In this document: piece by piece, positions 35,612 to 43,691 of the stretch | Position numbering within the stretch: the first letter of the stretch is position 1 | Layout: every line of letters begins with the position of its first letter | Assembly: GCF_001544915.2 (NCBI RefSeq) | Contig: NZ_FCOE02000012.1 | Coordinates: 1 to 64,000, forward strand | Direction of reading: 5' to 3' | Source: Caballeronia pedi | GTDB lineage: Bacteria > Pseudomonadota > Gammaproteobacteria > Burkholderiales > Burkholderiaceae | Length of the DNA stretch: 64,000 nt | The notes under the pieces: model-generated | Told to the model about the DNA's origin: nothing | What the model saw: the letters and a program-made list of their open reading frames with translations, nothing else | The model's database searches: none | Translations under genes and position numbers: made by a program

Positions 35612-36820
35612 CTATGCCACCACGCGCTCCAGGGCGATCGCAATGCCTTGCCCGACGCCGATGCACATCGTGCAAAGCGCGTAACGGGCGCGGGATCGTT
35701 CGAGCTGATACGTCGCCGTCGCGATGAGCCGCGCGCCGCTCATGCCGAGCGGATGGCCCAGCGCGATGGCGCCGCCGTTCGGATTCACGCGTTCGTCGTC
35801 GGGTTGCAGTCCGAGCATGCGCAGCACGGCGATGCCTTGCGAAGCGAATGCCTCGTTCAATTCGATGACGCCGAAGTCGGCCATCTCCATGCCGAGCCTC
35901 GCGAGCAGCTTGCGCGTGGCGGGCGCCGGTCCGATGCCCATGATGCGCGGCGCGACACCCGCCGTTGCCATGCCGAGAACGCGCGCCTTCGGCCGCAGTC
36001 CATGACGCGCTGCCGCGGCTTGACTGGCGAGCAGCAAGGCCGCTGCGCCGTCGTTGACGCCCGACGCATTGCCCGCGGTGACGGTGCCGTCAGGCCGGAC
36101 CACGCCTTTCAGACGGCCGAGCGCCTCAAGGCTCGTTTGCCGCGGATGCTCGTCCTTGTCCACCACGAGCGCTTCGCCCTTCCTTTGCGCGATCGCCACG
36201 GGCTCGATTTCCGTTACGAAGACGCCGTCGCGCTGTGCGCGCAGTGCCTTCTCCTGACTTCGAAGCGCGAACAGATCCTGTTCGTGCCGGCTGACGCCGA
36301 ACTCCTGCGCGACGTTCTCGGCTGTTTCAGGCATCGAGTCGATGCCGTATTGCTCGCGCAGAAGCGGATTGACGAGACGCCAACCGATCGTGGTGTCGTA
36401 GATCTGGGCGTCGCGTGAGAACGGCGTCGCGGCCTTGGGCACGATGAACGGCGCGCGGCTCATGCTCTCCACGCCGCCGGCGATGATCAGCTCCGCTTCC
36501 GAGCACGCGATGGCCCGCGCGGCCGTGCCAACGGCATCCATGCCCGAGCCGCACAGCCGGTTGATCGTCGCGCCTGGCGCCGAGTCCGGCAAGCCGGCGA
36601 GCAGCGCGCTCATGCGCGCGACGTTACGGTTGTCTTCGCCGGCCTGGTTCGCGCAGCCGTACAGGACATCGTCGAGCGCATGCCAGTCGACATCGGCGTT
36701 GCGCCGCATGAGCGCGCGAAGTGGAATTGCACCGAGATCGTCCGTGCGCACGGACGAAAGCGCGCCGCCATAGCGCCCGATGGGTGTGCGAACGGCGTCG
36801 CAAATGAATACGTCTTGCAT
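35612..36820 (-). CDS. pcaF: 3-oxoadipyl-CoA thiolase
   Basis: The 402-residue protein follows the PcaF pattern from end to end: VFICDAVRTPIGRYGGALS, GCANQAGEDNRNVARM, NRLCGSGMDAVGTA with Cys90, WR.VNPL...YGIDSMPETAENVA, and C-terminal LCTMCIGVGQG. PcaF cleaves 3-oxoadipyl-CoA to succinyl-CoA and acetyl-CoA, the last step of the beta-ketoadipate and phenylacetate routes. Here it is the third gene after glaH and lhgO (29-base gap), away from any other pca gene, so a dicarboxylic acid pathway is implied. Confidence 0.85.
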   Translation of the reverse strand: MQDVFICDAVRTPIGRYGGALSSVRTDDLGAIPLRALMRRNADVDWHALDDVLYGCANQAGEDNRNVARMSALLAGLPDSAPGATINRLCGSGMDAVGTAARAIACSEAELIIAGGVESMSRAPFIVPKAATPFSRDAQIYDTTIGWRLVNPLLREQYGIDSMPETAENVAQEFGVSRHEQDLFALRSQEKALRAQRDGVFVTEIEPVAIAQRKGEALVVDKDEHPRQTSLEALGRLKGVVRPDGTVTAGNASGVNDGAAALLLASQAAAARHGLRPKARVLGMATAGVAPRIMGIGPAPATRKLLARLGMEMADFGVIELNEAFASQGIAVLRMLGLQPDDERVNPNGGAIALGHPLGMSGARLIATATYQLERSRARYALCTMCIGVGQGIAIALERVVA

Positions 36821-36849
36821 GAGTTTCCTTGTATCGACAGACTTGAGCG

Positions 36850-38100
36850 TTACGCAGCGACTGCGGGTCGCGGCGCGAAATCGAATGCCTTGGCGAAGGC
36901 GTCGACGAGATGTTCGCCGATGGGAAGCGCCGAGGTCGCGGCAGGGGACGGGGCATTGCAGACATGCAGGCTTCGCTTCGAAGGACGAATCAGGAAGTCA
37001 TGAATCAATGCGCCTCTTGATGACACGGCCTGCGCACGAACGCCCGCGGGATAAGGTTCGAGGTCTTCGAGCGTAAGCTCGGGACAATACTTGCGGCACT
37101 GCGCGAGATAGCCGCGCTTCCAGAGCGAATTGCGCATCTCCGAGATGCCCGACGGACCGTAGGTCCTGAGCATCTTCCAGAATCCGCCGAAGGACGCCAT
37201 CTCGGCGAGATCGGAGACGTCGATGTCGCGCCAGCGATAGCCTTCGCGCGCCATCGCGAGCACCGCGTTCGGGCCCACGGTCACGTAGCCGCCGATCATG
37301 CGCGTCAGGTGCACGCCGAGGAACGGCAGCGCGGGGTCTGGCACCGGATACACGAGATGCCGCACGATATCGTTCTTCGATGCGGGCAGCCGGTAGTACT
37401 CGCCGCGAAACGGCACGATGCGGAAGTCGACGTCGAGCTTGCACATGCGCGCGAGGCGATCGGCCATGAGGCCCGCGCAGACGATCGCGTGCTTCGCGCG
37501 AAAGCGTCCGCTCGCGGTCGTCACGACGACGCCGTCGTCATCCTCGCTCATGCCGACGACTCGCTGGCCGAGCATGATCTCGACGCCGTTCTCCTGCGCG
37601 ACGCGCGCCATGACCCGCGTGATGGCGGGATAATCGGCGATGCCGCTCGACGCGACGCGTATCGCCGCTTCGCCCACGATGCGCGGCTCCTCGCGCGTCA
37701 GTTCGTTCTGGTCGAGCCATTGCGGCTCCAACTGATTCTGGCGGCATCGTTCGAACAGATCCTTGAGCCGTTCGACTTCGATCCTGTTCGTCGCGACGAT
37801 GAGCTTGCCGCACTGCTCGAAGCGGATGTCGTGGCGGCGCGAAAACGCATAGGTCGCGGCAGCGCCGCGACGGCAGAACTCCGCCTTCAGACTGCCGGGC
37901 GCGTAATAGACGCCAGCGTGGATCACGCCGCTGTTATGGCCGGACTGATGCACGGCGAGCGCGTCCTCCTTTTCGAGCACAATCACCTTGAGCGCGGGAT
38001 AGCGCTGCGTGAGCTGCATCGCGGTGGACGCGCCGATGATGCCGCCGCCGATCACGATCACGTCCGCGTCGGCATCGCGGAAGGAGACGCGGGCGGTCAT
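36850..38100 (-). CDS. lhgO: L-2-hydroxyglutarate oxidase/dehydrogenase
   Basis: The FAD-binding motif VIVIGGGIIGASTA is at the N-terminus, followed by the LhgO signature HQSGHNSGVIHAGVYY and the C-terminal block PAGVRAQAVSSRG with NAPSPAATSALPIG. LhgO oxidises L-2-hydroxyglutarate to 2-oxoglutarate and passes electrons to the quinone pool. The ATG overlaps the stop of the upstream glaH by four bases (ATGA), so the pair is translationally coupled. 416 residues, normal length. Confidence 0.92.
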   Translation of the reverse strand: MTARVSFRDADADVIVIGGGIIGASTAMQLTQRYPALKVIVLEKEDALAVHQSGHNSGVIHAGVYYAPGSLKAEFCRRGAAATYAFSRRHDIRFEQCGKLIVATNRIEVERLKDLFERCRQNQLEPQWLDQNELTREEPRIVGEAAIRVASSGIADYPAITRVMARVAQENGVEIMLGQRVVGMSEDDDGVVVTTASGRFRAKHAIVCAGLMADRLARMCKLDVDFRIVPFRGEYYRLPASKNDIVRHLVYPVPDPALPFLGVHLTRMIGGYVTVGPNAVLAMAREGYRWRDIDVSDLAEMASFGGFWKMLRTYGPSGISEMRNSLWKRGYLAQCRKYCPELTLEDLEPYPAGVRAQAVSSRGALIHDFLIRPSKRSLHVCNAPSPAATSALPIGEHLVDAFAKAFDFAPRPAVAA

Positions 38101-39017
38101 TGGGCAAAGGTCCCGCGCTGGCGCATCAATTCACGATGCAGTTGCGGATGCCTCTCGAACGGCGCGCGTCCATGCAGCCAGAAATAGTTATTGGCGACGA
38201 TCAGCTCGCCCACGGGCAACGAGATTTCGCGCGTCGCGGCTGACGTTTCCATCGAATTCGACATGGCATGCAGGAAGCGCGCCTCGGCGAGCGTGCGCGG
38301 CTGCACGAACTGGTCGATGAAGGCCATCGACAGACCGAATTCCGAATGGAAGAAGAGCGGGCGCTCGACCGCAGCGCTGACGTTCTTCGAACCGGGCGCC
38401 TTGTAGACGAACGGCAGCGCGCCCATCGGATCGAGCGCGAACTGGTCGCGTTCGGTCCAGTCGTCGAGATGCATGAGACGCGATTCGCCGCCGCGCGCGT
38501 TGGTCTCGTCGAACTTCATCATGAGCAGCCAGTGCGTCTCCTCCTCGACGTAGGTGCCGTCCGTGTGAAGCGAGAACAGGCGATAGGCCTGGCGCAGGTA
38601 GGAATCGCTCGCATCGGTGTCTTTTACGAGGAAGCGGGCATAGTAGGTTCCCGACATCGCGTCGTGATTGCCCGGTCCGAGCAGATGCGCGACGGCCGTG
38701 CCGAAGCGGACGAAATCGTCGCTATCGGACGTCACGCCTTGCACGCCGGTCGTGAACCCACCGCTCGAGCGATCGCGCGCGATCTGCGTGAGCGTCGGAC
38801 CGAGCGCGCCACCGAACGCGCGGTCCAGTTCGTGCGCCAGCATGAAGCGCATGAAGGGCACGTATTGCAGGTTCTGTACATCGACATCCTTCACGGCTTC
38901 GAAAAAGCGCGTGAGCCCGTCCTCGTCGAGTTCGATGCGGCGCAGACGATCGTGCTGCGGATGGGCGTGAATGCGGAAATGCGTCTGGACGACGCTGGCT
39001 TCGACGGGCGCGTTCAT
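38097..39017 (-). CDS. glaH: glutarate 2-hydroxylase (CsiD/GlaH)
   Basis: The protein matches the CsiD/GlaH family, an iron and 2-oxoglutarate dioxygenase that makes L-2-hydroxyglutarate and succinate from glutarate. The iron ligands are His151 and Asp153 in SLHTDGTYVEEETHW and a distal His282 in YFWLHGRAPF. Start ATG 39017 is preferred (GGAG six bases before it); ATG 39029 is possible. It is the first gene of glaH-lhgO-pcaF and lies divergent from a LysR gene; in E. coli the control is by CsiR, a GntR protein. Confidence 0.92.
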   Translation of the reverse strand: MNAPVEASVVQTHFRIHAHPQHDRLRRIELDEDGLTRFFEAVKDVDVQNLQYVPFMRFMLAHELDRAFGGALGPTLTQIARDRSSGGFTTGVQGVTSDSDDFVRFGTAVAHLLGPGNHDAMSGTYYARFLVKDTDASDSYLRQAYRLFSLHTDGTYVEEETHWLLMMKFDETNARGGESRLMHLDDWTERDQFALDPMGALPFVYKAPGSKNVSAAVERPLFFHSEFGLSMAFIDQFVQPRTLAEARFLHAMSNSMETSAATREISLPVGELIVANNYFWLHGRAPFERHPQLHRELMRQRGTFAQ

Positions 39018-39090
39018 CAATTGCTCCATGTGAGAGATGCCGCTATTTCACGTCGATACTGTGTTCGGTTAAACTGCCAGGAACCTCATT

Positions 39091-39113
39091 TTTAATCTGG
39101 AAAGTCGATTAAA
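39091..39113. promoter_or_regulatory. LysR-type box TTTAATC-N9-GATTAAA
   Basis: A perfect seven-base inverted repeat holding ATC-N9-GAT ends at the first base of the LysR start codon (39113). It is in the 95-base gap between the divergent glaH and LysR genes. Its place over the LysR start suggests autorepression, with control of glaH from the same region. Confidence 0.6.
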
Positions 39114-40015
39114 TGGATAGCCGCCTGTTGAAGGCTTTCGTGGCGCTGGCCGAGGATCTTCACTTCGCGCGGACGGCGGACCGGCTGAACGTCGCGCAGT
39201 CCGTGCTCAGCGATCAACTGAAGAAGCTCGAGACTGCGCTCGGCGTCAGGCTGCTGAACCGCAACAAGCGTTCGGCCGTCACCCTGACGGACGCGGGCGC
39301 GGTATTTCTCCGGGAAGCGGTGCTGGCGCTTCGCCAGCTCGAACGCGCCGAGTCGGTCGGCAAGCTCGCGGCGCGAGGGGAAATCGGCAACGTTTCGCTG
39401 GGCTACATCGGTTCCGCCGTCTCCACGGGCCTGCTGCCGGCGGCGCTCAAGCGCTTTCGCGTGAATTGTCCTCATGTCGACATGGAGATCACGGCCATGG
39501 AGACGCCGCGGCAGCTCGAATGTCTGTATGACGGCCGGCTCGATGCCGGGTTTCTGCGTTCCAGATCGCGGTATCCGGACGGCGTCGCGGCGACCGTCGT
39601 GAAGCGCGAGCCGCTGATGATCGCGCTGGCGTCGGATCATCCGCTCGCGGCGTCCGGGATCGTGCGTCCGCAGGCATTGCGCGACGCCGCGTTCATCGTT
39701 CCGCAGTTCAGCGAGAGCGAAGGCTTCGCGGAGAACCTGTCGAATCTCGGCCGGCTCGGCGGCTTCGACGCTTCGCCGCGCCATCGCGTCGCCGATTTCA
39801 TGACGGCGCTTTGCATGGCCGCGGCGGGCTACGGGGTCGTGCTGGTTCCGGAATCGATGAAGTCGCTCGCGCCGGCTGATGTCGCGTTCCTGCGGGTTGC
39901 GGGTTATCACGAGGAAGCCGAACTCGCCATCGCTTACCGGACGCGGGAGAATGCGCCATCGGTGAAGCGATTCGTCGAGACCACAGTCGCGCTGTTCGCG
40001 GGCGTCGGCGTCTGA
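39113..40015 (+). CDS. LysR-family transcriptional regulator of the glutarate operon
   Basis: A 300-residue LysR protein with the helix-turn-helix at about 1-60 (LLKAFVALAEDLHFARTADRLNVAQSVLSDQLKKLE), similar to BenM/CatM-type N-termini. It is divergently placed 95 bases from glaH with a perfect LysR box between. It most likely senses glutarate, L-2-hydroxyglutarate or a related acid, which is inference. Confidence 0.87.
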   Translation: MDSRLLKAFVALAEDLHFARTADRLNVAQSVLSDQLKKLETALGVRLLNRNKRSAVTLTDAGAVFLREAVLALRQLERAESVGKLAARGEIGNVSLGYIGSAVSTGLLPAALKRFRVNCPHVDMEITAMETPRQLECLYDGRLDAGFLRSRSRYPDGVAATVVKREPLMIALASDHPLAASGIVRPQALRDAAFIVPQFSESEGFAENLSNLGRLGGFDASPRHRVADFMTALCMAAAGYGVVLVPESMKSLAPADVAFLRVAGYHEEAELAIAYRTRENAPSVKRFVETTVALFAGVGV

Positions 40016-40105
40016 TGAATTCGTTGCATGGCCTCAGTCCGAACGTTTGAGCATTCGATGGGTCAGACGCCATGTACCCGGAGCGGGATCACTGGAGAGC
40101 GGATC

Positions 40106-40675
40106 ATGAGCAGAACCGAGAAAGAAAAGATGCTTGCCGGAGAACTGTACACGGCTAACTCGCCTGAGATTCAGGCCGATCAGGCTGCAGCGCGGGCATG
40201 GATGGCGCGCTTCAACGGCGCCATCGACATGCCGCTCTCCGAGCGATATTCGCTCTTGCAAGAGCGACTCGCCACGATTGGAACGGACTCCATGATCCGG
40301 CCGCCGTTTCATTGTGATTATGGCTTCAACATCAGTCTGGGCGCCGGGGTGTTCCTCAATTACAACTGCATCATTCTCGACGTCGTTCAGGTCGAGATCG
40401 GCGACATGACGCAGATTGCAACCGGCGTGCAGATTCTGACCGCCGATCATCCCCGCGATCCGGCCGTTCGCGCGGCCGGCCTGGAATTCGGGCGCCCGGT
40501 GCGGATCGGGCGTAACGTGTGGATCGGCGCGGGCGCGATCATTCTGCCGGGCGTGACGATTGGCGACGACGCATTGATCGGCGCAGGCAGCATCGTCACG
40601 CGCGACGTGCCAGCGGGCGCCACTGCTGTCGGCAATCCTGCGCGCGTGCGTCCGGCTGCGAAGGATCAGGCGTGA
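40106..40675 (+). CDS. sugar O-acetyltransferase (maltose/galactoside/NodL type)
   Basis: The 189-residue protein has an N-terminal helical mac domain (EKEKMLAGELYTANSPEI) and a left-handed beta-helix of hexapeptide repeats, with the catalytic His in TADHPRD. These enzymes acetylate sugars using acetyl-CoA. It is isolated, in the opposite direction from the DUF1177 gene, and their ends overlap by ten bases (40666-40675). GGAG lies before the ATG. Confidence 0.9.
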   Translation: MSRTEKEKMLAGELYTANSPEIQADQAAARAWMARFNGAIDMPLSERYSLLQERLATIGTDSMIRPPFHCDYGFNISLGAGVFLNYNCIILDVVQVEIGDMTQIATGVQILTADHPRDPAVRAAGLEFGRPVRIGRNVWIGAGAIILPGVTIGDDALIGAGSIVTRDVPAGATAVGNPARVRPAAKDQA

Positions 40676-41631
40676 ACCGCTTTTCCACGCCCCTGAAACG
40701 CGGTCAAATCCGGGTACATGCTGCGAATCTTTTGCCACTCGCTGGCATCGAAGAATTCGCACGCACTGCCGGTATAACGTTTTGCGACTTCGGTCGTGAA
40801 GCGCACTGCTTCCGCAAGATCGACTTCGTGACTGGCGCTTGAATCGCTGCCGCCCACCACCGATCGCGCGGTGATCGCCACGCCGACCACGGGTTTGTCG
40901 GTGGCAACGTGCGGCTGCATGATGCTGTTGAAATGGGACAGCCCGTTGTCATAGGGCGTGATGTCCTGCAGCGAAATCGGGAACGTAACAGCCGGTTGCC
41001 CTGTGGTCGATTCCATGATCGTCACGAGATCGGGCGCCATGCGCAGGATGTAGCCCTGCATCGCGGTCGGCGACAGCGCGAAGCCACGATGCTTGACGAT
41101 GCGGTTGCCCTTGGACGCGTCGAGCGACAGAATCGCATCCATCTCCGCCGACACCTCGTATTCGTTCATCGTGGCCGAGGAGACGGGCATTCCCATGAAC
41201 GGCACGCCGTTGTTCTCGCTCATGGGTGCGTCGGTCGACAGGTGAGTCGTCACGATCACGTCGCCGGGCAGCGCGTCGCCGTTCGCTTTCATGTGCGCGA
41301 GCTTGAGCGCTGCGGCAAGGGCACCGATCGGGCCGTCCGCGTCCGATACCATGCCGAGCTTCGCCGGCCGCGCGCCGATCGCGCCATTCCTGCCGATCAC
41401 GCCGAGCGTGCGTGCCTGGCCACCAGCCTTTTTGCCGTGCGTGCCCGGAATCACGATCGTGATGAAGTCGGTGCTTTTCGCGGGATTGCCGGGCGGTTCG
41501 TTTTTGACGGACCTGACTTCCACCGTTACGCCGTGGCCGGCATAGGGCTCGAAAATCTCGGCGATGGAGTGACCAGTAACGGTAGCGCTGTCGAGCGCGT
41601 CGAAGATGACGAGGGTCTGTTTCAATGCCAT
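40666..41631 (-). CDS. DUF1177 family protein
   Basis: The 321-residue protein starts MALKQTLVIFDALDSATVTG and is full of conserved-looking blocks (IVIPGTHGKKAGG, THLSTDAPM, SLDASKGNRIVKHRG) that I associate with DUF1177. The function is unknown. It is the last gene of the IclR-OPT-PLP enzyme-PepE-porin-DUF1177 group. The Asp/His-rich conserved segments (THLSTDAPMSENNG, SSASHEVD) suggest a metal-dependent enzyme, which is inference. The start follows the ATG at 41631; in-frame sequence beyond it lacks similarity. Confidence 0.75.
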   Translation of the reverse strand: MALKQTLVIFDALDSATVTGHSIAEIFEPYAGHGVTVEVRSVKNEPPGNPAKSTDFITIVIPGTHGKKAGGQARTLGVIGRNGAIGARPAKLGMVSDADGPIGALAAALKLAHMKANGDALPGDVIVTTHLSTDAPMSENNGVPFMGMPVSSATMNEYEVSAEMDAILSLDASKGNRIVKHRGFALSPTAMQGYILRMAPDLVTIMESTTGQPAVTFPISLQDITPYDNGLSHFNSIMQPHVATDKPVVGVAITARSVVGGSDSSASHEVDLAEAVRFTTEVAKRYTGSACEFFDASEWQKIRSMYPDLTAFQGRGKAVHA

Positions 41632-41657
41632 GTGAAGTACCTCAATAGAGAACTGAC

Positions 41658-41676
41658 GCGGCGCCCATTGGGCCGC
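41658..41676 (-). other. hairpin between porin and DUF1177 genes
   Basis: GCGGCGCCC (41658-41666) pairs with GGGCCGC (41670-41676) with one mismatch. There is no T-run, so it may be an intergenic mRNA hairpin or attenuator. Confidence 0.35.
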
Positions 41677-41695
41677 ATCGATAGTTTGTTGGGAG

Positions 41696-42850
41696 TCAGA
41701 ACAAATGCCGAAGACCGAGCATGACGGAGAGTTGCTCGCTGCGGCCGTTGAGGGTGGCGCCCTTGGCCGCCGATGCATTCGTGGTCGTGTTACCGAACAG
41801 CCCCGACCATCCGCCACTCGTCCACTCGTAGGCGGTGGCCAGATAGACATCGGTGCGCTTGCTCAGGCTGTAGTCCGCTACGCCGTAGGTGGTCGTGCGA
41901 GTGCCATCGAAGCCGTCGGCGTGGGTGCGGTCTTGCATCCCGCCGATGGTGAAGAGCCAGCTCGGCGTGGCGCGGTAGCTTGCGCCGAGCGTGAAGAAAT
42001 CGTCGCTGCGCCGCTGGTTGAACACCGAGTTGATCGCGACAGCCGCGGTCGGTGAGCCCGAGGCCATGCTGGTGATGGACGCCGTATCGGTGCCGCCGTT
42101 GGACGAATCGAAGCCCGCGTCGCGATTGCTATGCAGGTAGTTCGCATACAGACTCGCATTGCCGATCGTCGCCTTGACACCGCCGAGATAAATGCGCGCA
42201 CGACGGCTCTGCGTGTCGTTCGTCTGTTGCGCGTCACCGATCAGGGTAATCGGTCCGGACGCGTATTTGACGCCGAGCGACATCGACGAACGCGCGCGCG
42301 TTTCGCCGGCAATGCCGCCTGCCGCGAATTCCGCGATCACCTGCATCGGCCCCCACGCGCCGGTGTAGCTGATCGCGTTGTCGTAGCGCTGGCCAACCAG
42401 ATACACCTGCCACGAGTTGCTCGGTGCGGCGCCGACGCCCAGCGGATCGACGTAGTACAGCATGGTATTCGCGGTGGTGTACTGACGTCCGAGCGCGAGG
42501 TCGCCCCAGCGCTCACGGCCAAGCTTGACGAACGCCTGGCGTCCGAATAGCTGTCCTTGCTGATCCAGTTTGCCGGTATTCGCAAGAAAGCCGTTTTCGA
42601 GCGTGAAGCCGGCCCGCCAGCCGTCGCCGAGCGACTCGTCACCTTTCAGCCCGAAGCGGCTGCCCGAGAGAAAGCCCTCGTTGCCCTGCTGCAACCCGAT
42701 CGTCGAATCGCCGGACGGGTTAGTGTGCGTCTGATAGCTCAATGCAACGTCCATGACGCCGTACAGCGTCACGCTCGATTGGGCCTGCGCGCCAGCCGCG
42801 AAGCCCGTAAGCACGGCGAGCGCAATGATCTTTGTCTTCAATTTAGACAT
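41696..42850 (-). CDS. Gram-negative trimeric porin
   Basis: The protein has a signal peptide (MSKLKTKIIALAVLTGFAAGAQA) followed by QSSVTLYGVMDVALSY and ends LMLGLRHLF with the terminal Phe, as in Burkholderia porins. Motifs SRFGLKGDESLG and LFGRQAFVKL fit the family. Met at 42850 starts a normal signal peptide; a TTG 18 bases upstream is unlikely. It follows peptidase E, but an attenuator-like hairpin with a T-run lies between. It may let peptides through the outer membrane. Confidence 0.9.
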   Translation of the reverse strand: MSKLKTKIIALAVLTGFAAGAQAQSSVTLYGVMDVALSYQTHTNPSGDSTIGLQQGNEGFLSGSRFGLKGDESLGDGWRAGFTLENGFLANTGKLDQQGQLFGRQAFVKLGRERWGDLALGRQYTTANTMLYYVDPLGVGAAPSNSWQVYLVGQRYDNAISYTGAWGPMQVIAEFAAGGIAGETRARSSMSLGVKYASGPITLIGDAQQTNDTQSRRARIYLGGVKATIGNASLYANYLHSNRDAGFDSSNGGTDTASITSMASGSPTAAVAINSVFNQRRSDDFFTLGASYRATPSWLFTIGGMQDRTHADGFDGTRTTTYGVADYSLSKRTDVYLATAYEWTSGGWSGLFGNTTTNASAAKGATLNGRSEQLSVMLGLRHLF

Positions 42851-42865
42851 CCTAATCGTTAACGG

Positions 42866-42896
42866 CAAAAATTGCCGCCTCTGAAAGAAAGGCGGC
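42866..42896 (-). terminator. intrinsic terminator or attenuator after pepE
   Basis: On the minus strand GCCGCC and GGCGGC pair around an 11-base loop and are followed by AATTTTT. It lies just after the pepE stop (42903) and 16 bases before the porin start, so the porin and DUF1177 genes may be transcribed at a lower level or from their own promoter. Confidence 0.6.
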
Positions 42897-42902
42897 GGGC
42901 AA

Positions 42903-43658
42903 TCAACGCCGGAACATCGGCCACTGATCGATATCCGACGGACCCGTGATCGAGCTCAACGGGAAGGTCGCGTGTTCGCCCAACGTCTCGACCTGAGTCT
43001 TGCTGACGAAATGCAGCGCGCCGCGTTCGCCGAGGACCGTGCCGGTGGCGCCGTCGGACAGCAATGCGGAGCCTTCCGGCAACGCGAATACCTGTTCCGG
43101 CGCATTGATGTCAAGGAACTCGGCAAGCCGTTCCTCACGGCTCTCGCCGTTGTGCCCGGCCGGCTTGCCGCTGATGAAATGCGGGTTGATCTGAAACGGC
43201 ACGAGCCCGAGCGCGCGCAGCGTCGGCGGCTGCACGATCGGCATATCGTTGGTGGTGCGGATCGTGGGGCACGCAACGTTGCTTCCCGCGCTCCAGCCGA
43301 TGTACGGGGTGCCAGCCGCGACCTTCGCGCGGATCGCATCGACGATGCCCGCGTCATACATGCGCTTGAGAAGCGCGAACGTATTGCCGCCGCCGACAGC
43401 GATGGCCTGCGCCGCCTCGATCGCAGCCAGCGGGTCCGCGCTGTGATGAATCGATTCGAGCGCGTAGCCGAGACGTTCGAACACCGGCTTGACGATTGCC
43501 TCGTAGCTCTCGAAGCTGAAGGTCACGCCCGCGAACGGCACGAAAAGCACCTTGCGAGGTTCGTGCTGGAGGAGCGCGTGGATCTGCGCGGTGGCGTGTT
43601 CGAGATAACCGAGCTGGTCCTTTCGGGAGCTGCTCATCAGCAGGATGCGTTGGGTCAT
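42903..43658 (-). CDS. pepE: peptidase E (S51 dipeptidase family)
   Basis: The 251-residue protein matches PepE: catalytic Ser123 in GWSAGSNVA, His160 in QINPHF and the glycine-rich AVGGGNTFALLKRM segment. PepE cleaves dipeptides with N-terminal Asp. In this operon it would act on a peptide imported by the OPT transporter. Cyanophycinase is the related alternative, but its sequence differs. A 33-base gap separates it from the PLP gene upstream. Confidence 0.87.
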   Translation of the reverse strand: MTQRILLMSSSRKDQLGYLEHATAQIHALLQHEPRKVLFVPFAGVTFSFESYEAIVKPVFERLGYALESIHHSADPLAAIEAAQAIAVGGGNTFALLKRMYDAGIVDAIRAKVAAGTPYIGWSAGSNVACPTIRTTNDMPIVQPPTLRALGLVPFQINPHFISGKPAGHNGESREERLAEFLDINAPEQVFALPEGSALLSDGATGTVLGERGALHFVSKTQVETLGEHATFPLSSITGPSDIDQWPMFRR

Positions 43659-43691
43659 GGCGTATTCCTTGATCGAATCGGATGCCGGCGC

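Noticed and set aside
20787..36820. Carnitine degradation cluster because of BKACE and CaiB-type genes
   Set aside because: No carnitine dehydrogenase or thioesterase is in the region, so the carnitine route cannot be claimed; it is kept only as one test substrate.
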